In this document: piece by piece, positions 1 to 6,220 of the stretch
Layout of the letters: each line of letters opens with the position of its first letter
Position numbering within the stretch: position 1 is the stretch's first letter
NCBI GenBank assembly: GCA_903853185.1
Contig: CAINSX010000061.1
Coordinates: 1 to 7,801, forward strand
Source of the DNA: an uncultured Opitutia bacterium
GTDB taxonomy: Bacteria > Verrucomicrobiota > Verrucomicrobiia > Opitutales > UBA953
Direction of reading: 5' to 3'
Length of the DNA: 7,801 nt
Made by a program: the position numbers and the translations under genes
The notes under the pieces: model-generated
Told to the model about the DNA's origin: nothing
Database searches by the model: none
The model's input: only the letters and a program-made list of their open reading frames with translations

Positions 1-330
1 ATCGTCGTGGCCTGCCAACGCGAACGCTCCCAGGTCAAGAACCGCGCGCTCGCGATGAAGATCCTGCGCGCCCGCATCTACGAAAAGACCATCGACGACA
101 AACGTGCCGAGATGGAGAAATATTACGGCGAGAAGGGCGATATCGGCTGGGGTAACCAGATTCGCTCCTACGTCTTCCAGCCTTACCAGATGGTGAAGGA
201 CCTCCGCACCGGGGTCGAGACGGGCAACATCCAGGCGGTCATGGACGGCGATATCGACGCGTTCATCAACGGTTGGCTCCGCGCCGGCGGCCCGCGCACG
301 CGCAACAAGGATATCAAGATCGAGGACTAA
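1..330 (+). CDS. prfB: Peptide chain release factor 2, C-terminal part (5' end outside window)
   Basis: Release factor 2 recognises UAA and UGA stop codons in the ribosomal A site and triggers release of the finished protein. The frame is open from base 1 and gives 109 residues. The visible part is the end of the catalytic domain and the C-terminal domain. It includes the family stretch CQRERSQVKN, just downstream of where the GGQ loop would lie, then DIGWGNQIRSYV, KDLRTGVETGN and AVMDGDIDAFI, which are diagnostic of RF1/RF2. The DIGWGNQIRSYV form and spacing fit RF2 better than RF1. The GGQ motif, the SPF anticodon-like motif and any programmed frameshift site lie upstream of the window. The protein ends in a short charged tail after the conserved domain. 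The TAA stop sits in the loop of a small inverted repeat. The next gene starts 13 bases downstream on the same strand, so the two may share a transcript. Confidence 0.95.
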   Translation: MVVACQRERSQVKNRALAMKILRARIYEKTIDDKRAEMEKYYGEKGDIGWGNQIRSYVFQPYQMVKDLRTGVETGNIQAVMDGDIDAFINGWLRAGGPRTRNKDIKIED

Positions 331-336
331 GTCCTC
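322..336 (+). other. Small inverted repeat centred on the prfB stop codon
   Basis: GAGGAC at 322-327 and GTCCTC at 331-336 are perfect reverse complements. They flank exactly three bases, the TAA stop codon of prfB. The RNA could fold into a 6-bp stem with the stop codon in a triloop. No T-tract follows, so it does not look like an intrinsic terminator. It may be chance. Confidence 0.3.
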
Positions 337-343
337 CGCCCCC

Positions 344-1732
344 ATGCCCAGCCGGGACATCCTCCGCCAGAAGCTCCTCGATACTCCGCTCTTCGCGGAG
401 AAGATCTGGAAGCTTTCGCCGGAGCCCTGGCCCATCACGGAAGCACAACTGCGTGACCTGAAGCGCATCGGTTCAGCCTGCCTCAGTTATCACCGCGCGC
501 TCGAAAGACTCTACGTCCGTTCCTTCACGAACAAGAAGATCCTTCGCAACCGTGAGGTCTACGCGCCTTGGGTCGCCGAATACCTCGACCGCTATAAGCC
601 CGCCGGCCTGATTGCACACGGCCGCCATCGTGCCGTCAAAGGCCAGTGCCCAGTCGTGCTTCGTCCTGACCTGCTGATCACCGAGCAAGGCTTCACGATG
701 ACCGAGCTGGACAGCGTTCCCGGCGGCGTTGGCCTCACGGCCTACCTCAACGAGGTCTACGCCGAGGACTTCCCTCGCGTCATCGGTGCCAATAGCATGC
801 CTGACCGGTTCATGGCCTCGCTCGCCCGCCTGACGCCGAAGGAGAAATTCCCGTTGGTCGCCATCGTCGTCAGCGATGAAGCCGCGACCTATCGCCCGGA
901 ATTCGAGTGGCTCGGCGAAAAACTCCGCACTCTCGGCCATGACGTCCACATCGTCACGCCCGCCCAGATCATGCAGATGGGCGACGGTTCCTACATCCCC
1001 GTCGATGGCGCCCCCCGCCGCATCGACATCCTCTACCGCTTCTTCGAGCTCTTCGACCTCGCCAACGTGAAAGGTGCCGACGGCATCTTCAACGCCGTCG
1101 AGGCCGGCACCCTGATGCTCACGCCGCCCATGAAGGCGTTCCAGGAAGAGAAGCTCGGCCTGGCCCTCCTGCATCACCCGCAGCTCGCCGAGTTCTGGAA
1201 AGAAAATCTCCCCGAGGATCACCATGAGGCCCTCTTCCGCATCGTCCCACAGACCTGGATCATGGAGAAGACGGAACTCCCGCCGACGGCTGTGCTCCAC
1301 GCCCCCGGCTTCGCCGGCCGCCCGATTCGCGAATGGACCGAGCTCGCCGAGGCCTCCCAGCGCGAACGCAACCTGATCATCAAGGCCAGCGGGTTCCACG
1401 AGACCGCCTGGGGCGCCCGTTCGGTGACCCTCGGCAGCGACGTCTCCCGCGAAGAATGGCTCGAGGCCATCGAGAATGCGCTCAACCCCGAGAACGAAAC
1501 CTTCCACGTGATGCAGGAATACCACAAGCCGTCGCGCCTGACCCACCCGGTCTATGCCGACGACGGCTCGATTGTACCCGCCGATGGACGCGTTCGCCTC
1601 TGCCCCTACTTCTTCGTGGATAATGATACGGTCGAACTTTCCGGCATTCTTTCGACGTTCTGCCCCGCGGATAAGAAGATCATCCACGGAATGAGCGACG
1701 CGGCCCTGCTGCCCTGCCACCTGGTCCCCTGA
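344..1732 (+). CDS. Putative circularly permuted ATP-grasp-like protein, function unknown
   Basis: A 462-residue protein with no signal peptide or membrane segment, so probably cytosolic. I cannot name a characterised orthologue. Its motifs resemble circularly permuted ATP-grasp ligases of the glutathionylspermidine-synthase-like type. These are RPDLLITEQGFTMTELDS (residues 107-124) followed by PGGVGLTAYLNE (126-136), DILYRFFELFD (228-238), LIIKASGFHETAWGARSV (344-361, with K347 a candidate nucleotide-binding lysine), VMQEYHKPSRL (389-399) and a C-terminal IIHGMSDAALLPC (446-458). Alternating hydrophobic strands and conserved acidic residues (E121, D123, E392) suit an ATP- and magnesium-binding ligase fold. 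Substrate and product cannot be read from the sequence. The ATG at 344 is the first start after prfB, and no ribosome binding site is visible before it. The 13-base gap to prfB suggests co-transcription. The ATP-grasp assignment rests on remembered motif resemblance. That the gene is real is supported by its length, conserved-looking motifs and tight packing. Confidence 0.75.
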   Translation: MPSRDILRQKLLDTPLFAEKIWKLSPEPWPITEAQLRDLKRIGSACLSYHRALERLYVRSFTNKKILRNREVYAPWVAEYLDRYKPAGLIAHGRHRAVKGQCPVVLRPDLLITEQGFTMTELDSVPGGVGLTAYLNEVYAEDFPRVIGANSMPDRFMASLARLTPKEKFPLVAIVVSDEAATYRPEFEWLGEKLRTLGHDVHIVTPAQIMQMGDGSYIPVDGAPRRIDILYRFFELFDLANVKGADGIFNAVEAGTLMLTPPMKAFQEEKLGLALLHHPQLAEFWKENLPEDHHEALFRIVPQTWIMEKTELPPTAVLHAPGFAGRPIREWTELAEASQRERNLIIKASGFHETAWGARSVTLGSDVSREEWLEAIENALNPENETFHVMQEYHKPSRLTHPVYADDGSIVPADGRVRLCPYFFVDNDTVELSGILSTFCPADKKIIHGMSDAALLPCHLVP

Positions 1733-1749
1733 GGCGCCTCCGACGCCTT
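1731..1749 (+). terminator. Possible weak hairpin after the ATP-grasp-like gene
   Basis: AGGCG (1732-1736) pairs with CGCCT (1744-1748) across a 7-base loop, and a G-T wobble at 1731/1749 extends it. It overlaps the TGA stop. Only a poor T-containing run (TGCTTCC) follows, so termination here would be weak at best. The rest of the 50-base gap to the next gene shows no clear promoter. Confidence 0.2.
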
Positions 1750-1782
1750 GCTTCCTGCCGGGTTTAAGCCCAAGTTAGGCCC

Positions 1783-3813
1783 ATGAGACTCCTCGCCCTC
1801 GGTCTGCTCTCGCTACTCGCCCTCCTCGGCGACCTGAGCGCCGCCGTCCGTACCAAGGTCGACCTGGTCAACTTGACGCCCGAGGTCCGGGCCGGCGAAA
1901 AGGCCCTCATCGCCCTGCGTTACCGCTGCGACCCGCATTTCCATATCTACTGGAAGAACCCCGGTGACGCCGGCGCCTCGCCCACCGTAGAATGGACTGA
2001 GAAATCCGGCACGGACGTCAGCCCGATGATCTGGCCCGGCCCCAAACTGCTCGATCAAGCCGGCGTGATGAACTTCGTCTACGAGGACGAGACGCTGATC
2101 CTAATGGAAGTCGCCATCCCGACGGGCAAGACGGGAGCCGTCACGCTCAAGGGCAAGGCGGAATGGCTCGAGTGCGACGACAAGGGCTGCTGGCCGCACG
2201 ACACGCTCGTCGAGCTGACGCTCAAGGTCGGTTCCGGTAATGCTGCTTATAAATACAACCCAAAGCTTTACCCGCATTTCCGCAAGGTGATCTCGACCAC
2301 TGGCTCCAGCGACGGCAAGACACTCACGGTCGTCCTGCCCACCGACCACAAGCTGGCCGAACTCTGGTTTCCGGAACGCAACTTCGTCACGCCTAATGCG
2401 ACGGTGATGCAGAAAAGGACCGATGGAAAACTGACCATCGAACTGAGAGACGCCACGGAGACGCTCAACTCGGGCCCGCTCAATTTCACCACGCGCTCGG
2501 AAGACGGCGGCTTCGTCGATATCAATGTGAAGCTAGGGTCGGCCGCTACTAAGGCGACGGCGGCCGAAACCGCCCAACCTCATGCGGGGGGCATCGAGTG
2601 GCAGCCCTGGTCCCCCGAGGCGCAGGCCAAGGCCCTCGCGGACGGCAAGATCGTCTACGTCGACTTCACCGCCCGCTGGTGCGCCACCTGCCAGGTCAAT
2701 AAACGCGTCTACAAGCAGGACGATGTCGCGGCGGCCCTAACGACCTCCGGCGTCGTACTACTTAAGGCCGACTGGACGAAGAAGGACGCCGTCATCGCCG
2801 AAGAGCTCCGTAAATACGGCCGTACCGGTATCCCGCTGAACGTGTTCCTCAAGGCCGGACTCCCCCCCGCCATTCTCTCCGAGGCCCTCACCGGCACAGA
2901 AGTCATCGCTGCCCTCAAGGCCGTCTCCGCGGGCAAGGCCTATCAGGCCGAGACGACGACGCATGCCTTCGGCTTCTGGCTGCTGCTCGCGTTCGGCGGC
3001 GGTGTGCTCCTCAACCTGATGCCGTGCGTCTTCCCGATGATCGGCCTCAAGGTCCTCGGCTTCGCCAAGGAAGCTGGCGCCTCGCGCCGCACGGTCGTCC
3101 TCAACGGCCTGCTCTATTCCGCCGGCGTGATCGCCAGCTTCCTCGCCCTCGCCCTGCTCATCATCGGACTCAAGTCCGGCGGTAACTCCGTCGGCTGGGG
3201 CTTCCAGATGCAGTCTCCAGGCTTCGTGCTCGGCACCTGCGTGCTGATGATCGTGCTCGGGCTTTCGCTCGCGGGAGTTTTCGAGATCGGCGTCGGTCTC
3301 GGCGGCGTCTCCGCGGGTGAAGGCGACGGCCGCGTCGCGACCTTCCTTTCGGGCGTCCTCGCCACCGTCGTGGCCACTCCCTGCACGGCCCCCGGCCTCG
3401 GCGCCGCACTCGGCTTCGCCTTGGACAAGGAACGCTCCACGGGCGAGACGCTGCTCTTTTTCACCGTGATCGGCCTCGGCATGGCCCTCCCTTACCTGCT
3501 GCTTTCCCTCTTCCCCCGCCTCGCCGCGATGCTTCCGCGACCAGGCGAGTGGATGGAATCCCTGAAGCAGGGCATGTCCTTCCCGCTCTTCGCCTACGCC
3601 CTCTACCTGCTCTGGGTGCTCAACGCGCTCGTCGAGGACGCCGCCTGGGTGCGCGATGCTTCGCTCGGACTCGCGCTCATCGCCACCTCCTGCTGGGTGC
3701 TCGGCCGCTGGGGAGCACTGCATCGCTCGGACAATGAACGCCGCGGCGCCAAACTAGTGGCTGCAGTGCTCTTCGTGGGCACGCTCGCTTACCTCTACGC
3801 GACGCTCCCGTAA
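1783..3813 (+). CDS. dsbD: DsbD-family protein-disulfide reductase with internal thioredoxin domain
   Basis: The family carries electrons from cytoplasmic thioredoxin across the inner membrane to periplasmic disulfides, supporting cytochrome c maturation and disulfide repair. A signal peptide (about residues 1-21) leads into a periplasmic DsbD-alpha-like domain (about 22-150) with a cysteine pair, C131 and C136, in WLECDDKGCWPHD. A linker region reaches about residue 268. A thioredoxin-like domain follows (about 270-385) with the active site RWCATCQ (C300, C303) and a likely cis-proline at P351 in GRTGIP. The membrane domain (about 395-676) has roughly eight hydrophobic segments and the two family cysteines, C415 in LMPCVFPMIGLKVLGF and C534 in VATPCTAPG. 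All three redox pairs are therefore intact. Canonical DsbD and ScsB place the thioredoxin domain after the membrane domain. Here it precedes it, and the protein ends in the last membrane segment. The ATG at 1783 begins directly at the signal peptide. No Shine-Dalgarno is visible. A strong terminator follows 20 bases after the stop. Confidence 0.92.
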   Translation: MRLLALGLLSLLALLGDLSAAVRTKVDLVNLTPEVRAGEKALIALRYRCDPHFHIYWKNPGDAGASPTVEWTEKSGTDVSPMIWPGPKLLDQAGVMNFVYEDETLILMEVAIPTGKTGAVTLKGKAEWLECDDKGCWPHDTLVELTLKVGSGNAAYKYNPKLYPHFRKVISTTGSSDGKTLTVVLPTDHKLAELWFPERNFVTPNATVMQKRTDGKLTIELRDATETLNSGPLNFTTRSEDGGFVDINVKLGSAATKATAAETAQPHAGGIEWQPWSPEAQAKALADGKIVYVDFTARWCATCQVNKRVYKQDDVAAALTTSGVVLLKADWTKKDAVIAEELRKYGRTGIPLNVFLKAGLPPAILSEALTGTEVIAALKAVSAGKAYQAETTTHAFGFWLLLAFGGGVLLNLMPCVFPMIGLKVLGFAKEAGASRRTVVLNGLLYSAGVIASFLALALLIIGLKSGGNSVGWGFQMQSPGFVLGTCVLMIVLGLSLAGVFEIGVGLGGVSAGEGDGRVATFLSGVLATVVATPCTAPGLGAALGFALDKERSTGETLLFFTVIGLGMALPYLLLSLFPRLAAMLPRPGEWMESLKQGMSFPLFAYALYLLWVLNALVEDAAWVRDASLGLALIATSCWVLGRWGALHRSDNERRGAKLVAAVLFVGTLAYLYATLP

Positions 3814-3833
3814 GCCGGAGAAGTCGGACAACA

Positions 3834-3861
3834 AAAAGGCCCGCCGTTCGGCGGGCCTTTT
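3834..3861. terminator. Bidirectional intrinsic terminator between dsbD and pal
   Basis: AAAAGGCCCGCC (3834-3845) and GGCGGGCCTTTT (3850-3861) form a perfect 12-bp stem with a GTTC loop. The eight GC pairs at the top and four AT pairs at the base give a T-run on both strands, with TTTTGCTTT on the plus side and TTTTTGT on the minus side. It lies between two convergent genes, 20 bases past the dsbD stop and 19 bases past the pal stop, so it probably ends transcription of both. Confidence 0.92.
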
Positions 3862-3880
3862 GCTTTCCGAACCCGAAGGT

Positions 3881-4489
3881 TCAGAGAGCGGTAACCGGAG
3901 CAGGAGCACCAGAAGCTGGAGCGGCGGCCGGGCGAGTCGTCTGCTTGGCGGCCGGAGCGGAAACCGGACCAGAGTAATTGACGTCGACGATGATTGCTTT
4001 GCGATCCTTGGCACCGGACTGGCGACCTGCGGCGTTCTTGTCAGCATGCTGCGAACCGAGGGCCATGATTTCGGACTTGGCTTCGCTGGCGCCAAGTTTG
4101 ACGAGATACTCGCGGACGGACTGGGCGCGACGGTCAGAGAGGCCAAGGTTGTATTCTTCCGTGCCGAAATGGTCGGTGTAACCAGCGATGATGACTTCGG
4201 TGGCCTTCACGCGACCGGCGATAGCGTCGATCTTGGCGCGCTCGGTGGCGGATACGGTGTACTTGTCGAAATCGAAGTAGACGGTGGCGAGAATCGACTC
4301 AGGCGGAGGATTACCCGAGAGAATCTGCGCGGCAAGAGCGCGACGACGGGCGCTGTCAGGGAGAGGGTCCATACCAGAGCCACCATTTCCGCCGGTCGGG
4401 CGGTCGAGCGGGTTAAAGCCGGAGGGGATGCGAGAAGTGCAACCGACGCTCAAGGCGGCGATGGCGAGAAGGAAGGTGAAACGCTTCAT
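3881..4489 (-). CDS. pal: Pal/OmpA-like peptidoglycan-binding lipoprotein
   Basis: A 202-residue predicted outer-membrane lipoprotein that anchors the outer membrane to peptidoglycan. The signal peptide is MKRFTFLLAIAALSVGC, with a lipobox (LSVGC) and lipidation cysteine C17. A Gly/Pro-rich linker (about 18-45) precedes an OmpA C-terminal domain (about 65-171). That domain starts at VYFDFDKYTVS and contains GYTDHFGTEEYNLGLSDRRA, where D106 and R121 have the 15-residue spacing of the diaminopimelate-binding Asp/Arg pair. The protein then continues for about 30 Ala/Pro-rich residues, which is longer than a typical Pal end. An upstream in-frame ATG at 4531 would add 14 residues before the signal sequence and spoil it, so 4489 is chosen. 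The gene lies 54 bases downstream of the moeB-type gene on the same strand and converges on dsbD. No tol genes are visible, so the symbol rests on domain architecture. A general OmpA-family lipoprotein is the alternative. Confidence 0.88.
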   Translation of the reverse strand: MKRFTFLLAIAALSVGCTSRIPSGFNPLDRPTGGNGGSGMDPLPDSARRRALAAQILSGNPPPESILATVYFDFDKYTVSATERAKIDAIAGRVKATEVIIAGYTDHFGTEEYNLGLSDRRAQSVREYLVKLGASEAKSEIMALGSQHADKNAAGRQSGAKDRKAIIVDVNYSGPVSAPAAKQTTRPAAAPASGAPAPVTAL

Positions 4490-4502
4490 GGTGAGAACGG
4501 GG

Positions 4503-4531
4503 ATAAAATAACAGGGGGCGGGAGTCGGCAA
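4503..4531 (-). promoter_or_regulatory. Possible promoter for the pal-like gene
   Basis: On the minus strand, TTGCCG (4531-4526) is followed after 17 bases by TTTTAT (4508-4503). This lies in an AT-rich patch that stands out from the GC-rich surroundings. Each box matches the sigma-70 consensus at four of six positions. Transcription would begin about seven bases before the ATG at 4489, leaving almost no leader. This could let pal be expressed separately from the gene upstream. Confidence 0.3.
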
Positions 4532-4543
4532 GCCTAGTCTCGC

Positions 4544-5689
4544 TCAGTAGCGCGGGACCTTAGGGTCGACCTTGATTGACCAAGCGTCGATGCCGCCTTT
4601 GACGTTGCTGACGTGGGCGTAGCCCTTGGCCCGAAGGAACTGGGTGACCTTCATGCTCCGGCCACCATGGTGGCACTGGACCAGCACCGGCACGTCCTGC
4701 GGAATCTCAGCCAGACGCGTGGGCACGGTGTTCATGGGAATGAGCCGGGAGCCCTCGATCCGGCAGACAGCATATTCGTCCATTTCGCGGACATCGATGA
4801 GGAGGGGCGGATTAGGACCCGCCAGCAGGCTCTGGGCCTCTTCGACGGTCACTTCAAGTGGAGTTTCGGACATAGGGGGAAGGGTCGGGCAAAGGGTCGG
4901 CACGTAGGCGGACTTCTCGAGCGAGCGGATGATGGGGGCGGAACCGCAACAGGGACAGGCCAGGTCGGCAGCCATGGCCACTAGCTTGGAGGTCCCGGCG
5001 GCGACGTCGATGACCAGGAGGCGAGAGGCCGTCCGCTTACCAAGTAAGACGGCGATGACCTCCGAGGCCATCCAGGAGCCAATGACCCCGCAGGTCGCCC
5101 CGAAGACGCCGGCATCGGCGCAAGTCGGCACGGAAGCGGCGTCAGGAATCGTCGGGTAAAGACAGCGGTAGCAGCCGGTACGCGGCAGGAAGACGCCGAC
5201 CTGACCGGCTTCGCGCAAGACGCTGCCATGCACGAGCGGACGACCGCCCAGCACACAAGCATCGGCGGCCAAGAAACGGGTCGCAAAATTATCGGTGCCG
5301 TCGACCACAAGATCATAGCGGGCGACCAGCTCGGCGGCGTTCTCGACCGTGAAACCCTCGGGGTGCAGCGCGACCTTAAGCCCTGGATTAATCTCTCCGA
5401 GCGCCTCGGCGGCGGAAATGGTCTTTGGGAGACCTAAGGTGTCGAAGCCATGGACGATCTGACGGTGGAGATTCGAAATCTCGACCTTATCGGGATCGGC
5501 GATGCCGATGAGCCCGACTCCCGCGGCGGCAAGGTAAAGGCCGACCGGCGAACCCAGGCCGCCAGCACCCAGCAGCAGCACCTTGGCCTCACGCAGTCGC
5601 AGTTGGCCGGCCTCCCCTACCCCAGGCAGACGAATCTGCCGGGAGTACAAGGCCCTCTCATGGTCGCTCAGGCGCTGTTCCGCGGACAT
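4544..5689 (-). CDS. moeB: MoeB/ThiF-type adenylyltransferase fused to a C-terminal rhodanese
   Basis: A 381-residue cytosolic E1-like enzyme of the MoeZ/MOCS3/Uba4 architecture. Such proteins adenylate the C-terminal glycine of a ubiquitin-like sulfur carrier (MoaD, ThiS or CysO type), and the rhodanese domain supplies persulfide sulfur to form the thiocarboxylate. The E1 domain spans about residues 8-255. It has the nucleotide loop LLLGAGGLGSP (38-48), the catalytic-region SNLHRQ (72-77), DGTDNFATRF (130-139) and zinc ligands C173/C176 (CYRC) and C245/C248 (CPCC). C190 in TCADAGVFG matches the E1-cysteine region. The rhodanese (about 276-376) has LLIDVREMDEY (296-306) and an active-site loop CHHGGRS with C339 intact. 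An upstream in-frame ATG at 5788 would overlap ruvX. The ATG at 5689 begins MSAEQRLSDHERALYSRQ, as in relatives. No carrier-protein gene is in the window, so molybdopterin, thiamine or tRNA thiolation cannot be separated. The symbol is by homology only. Confidence 0.9.
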   Translation of the reverse strand: MSAEQRLSDHERALYSRQIRLPGVGEAGQLRLREAKVLLLGAGGLGSPVGLYLAAAGVGLIGIADPDKVEISNLHRQIVHGFDTLGLPKTISAAEALGEINPGLKVALHPEGFTVENAAELVARYDLVVDGTDNFATRFLAADACVLGGRPLVHGSVLREAGQVGVFLPRTGCYRCLYPTIPDAASVPTCADAGVFGATCGVIGSWMASEVIAVLLGKRTASRLLVIDVAAGTSKLVAMAADLACPCCGSAPIIRSLEKSAYVPTLCPTLPPMSETPLEVTVEEAQSLLAGPNPPLLIDVREMDEYAVCRIEGSRLIPMNTVPTRLAEIPQDVPVLVQCHHGGRSMKVTQFLRAKGYAHVSNVKGGIDAWSIKVDPKVPRY

Positions 5690-5693
5690 GCCA

Positions 5694-5724
5694 ATAGTGG
5701 AACCCCCGCCCAGAGCGGTGTCAA
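5694..5724 (-). promoter_or_regulatory. Putative promoter of the moeB-rhodanese gene
   Basis: On the minus strand a perfect -35 consensus, TTGACA, occupies 5724-5719. Possible -10 boxes are CACTAT (5699-5694, 19-base spacing) or TCCACT (5701-5696, 17-base spacing), both imperfect. Transcription would begin at or within a few bases of the ATG at 5689, giving a leaderless or nearly leaderless message. The -35 box overlaps a 5-bp inverted repeat, GCGGT (5715-5719) and ACCGC (5725-5729), which could be an operator or chance in GC-rich DNA. No comparably good promoter for ruvX is visible on the plus strand of this divergent spacer. Confidence 0.4.
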
Positions 5725-5763
5725 ACCGCCCCTTCCACGTGTCGGATTGAATATTCCGCCAAG

Positions 5764-6219
5764 GTGTCCCAACTTGACCCCGTGGCACAGGTCTTCCTCG
5801 GCATCGATTATGGCTCCCGACGGGTCGGGCTGAGCCATGCCGACGAACTTGGCTTCGCCTTCCCTTTGCCCGCCGCGGTCGCGGAAAGCTCCGAAGATCG
5901 CTTCGCCCAGATCGGCAAGGAAATCACCCGCCTCAAGGTCACCTTGCTCGTCCTCGGCTACCCTCTGTCGGTCGAAGGCGAGCGCACCAAGCGTTGCGAT
6001 GAGGTCGATGTCTTCGCGGCCGAACTCACCCGTCGGTTCAATCTTCCGATCGAGAAGGTCGATGAAGCCCTCACGAGCCAAGCAGCCGACGAGCTCGGCG
6101 GTCGGAAAGCGCGCTCGCCCAACGAACGTAAGCAACAGGCGCGCTCCGGCGAACGTGATTCCCGCGCGGCCGCCGTCCTCCTCCAGGATTTCCTCAACAG
6201 CCGAGGTATTGGCTCCTGA
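5764..6219 (+). CDS. ruvX: RuvX/YqgF-family RNase H-fold nuclease
   Basis: A 151-residue protein of the YqgF/RuvX family. Its members have an RNase H-like fold and act as putative Holliday junction resolvases or in maturation of the 16S rRNA 5' end. Family motifs occur in order: FLGIDYGSRRVGLS (residues 11-24, metal-binding D15), LLVLGYPLSVEGE (61-73), KVDEALTSQAA (98-108, E101) and RDSRAAAVLLQDFL (131-144, D132). The three acidic positions expected of the active site are thus present. The usual GLPL appears as GYPL, and the usual Lys/His before the final Asp motif is Arg-rich (RSGER), both conservative. The chosen start is GTG at 5764. A second GTG at 5782 would give MAQVFLGIDYG and is also reasonable. 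Neither has a Shine-Dalgarno. The stop is one base before the truA ATG, implying translational coupling. The gene is divergent from moeB across a 74-base spacer. Confidence 0.9.
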   Translation: MSQLDPVAQVFLGIDYGSRRVGLSHADELGFAFPLPAAVAESSEDRFAQIGKEITRLKVTLLVLGYPLSVEGERTKRCDEVDVFAAELTRRFNLPIEKVDEALTSQAADELGGRKARSPNERKQQARSGERDSRAAAVLLQDFLNSRGIGS

Positions 6220-6220
6220 T

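Noticed and set aside
473..1720. Long 415-residue open frame antisense to the ATP-grasp-like gene
   Set aside because: It mirrors the codon pattern of the plus-strand gene in GC-rich DNA. The translation is low in motifs, rich in Gly/Glu/Val and matches no family, while the plus strand has clear motifs.
1761..1782. Candidate promoter for dsbD (TTTAAG and short GGG/CCC repeat)
   Set aside because: No -35 box lies at acceptable spacing, and the pairing is only three bases, so it does not meet the standard for a feature.
2758..3723. 321-residue minus-strand open frame across the dsbD gene
   Set aside because: The translation is a Glu/Gly/Ala/His-rich string typical of the antisense of a membrane-protein gene, and dsbD is unambiguous on the plus strand.
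3860..4537. 225-residue plus-strand open frame opposite pal
   Set aside because: It starts within the terminator's 3' T-run, runs antisense to a clear lipoprotein with lipobox and OmpA motifs, and has no recognisable domain.
5690..5788. N-terminal extension of the moeB-rhodanese protein to the ATG at 5788
   Set aside because: The extra 33 residues resemble no E1-family N-terminus, would overlap the ruvX start, and would bury the TTGACA promoter element inside the gene.
5837..6220. Upstream extension of the truA frame through ruvX
   Set aside because: The added sequence is Ser/Arg/Pro-rich shadow of ruvX codons. TruA homology begins only after 6221.
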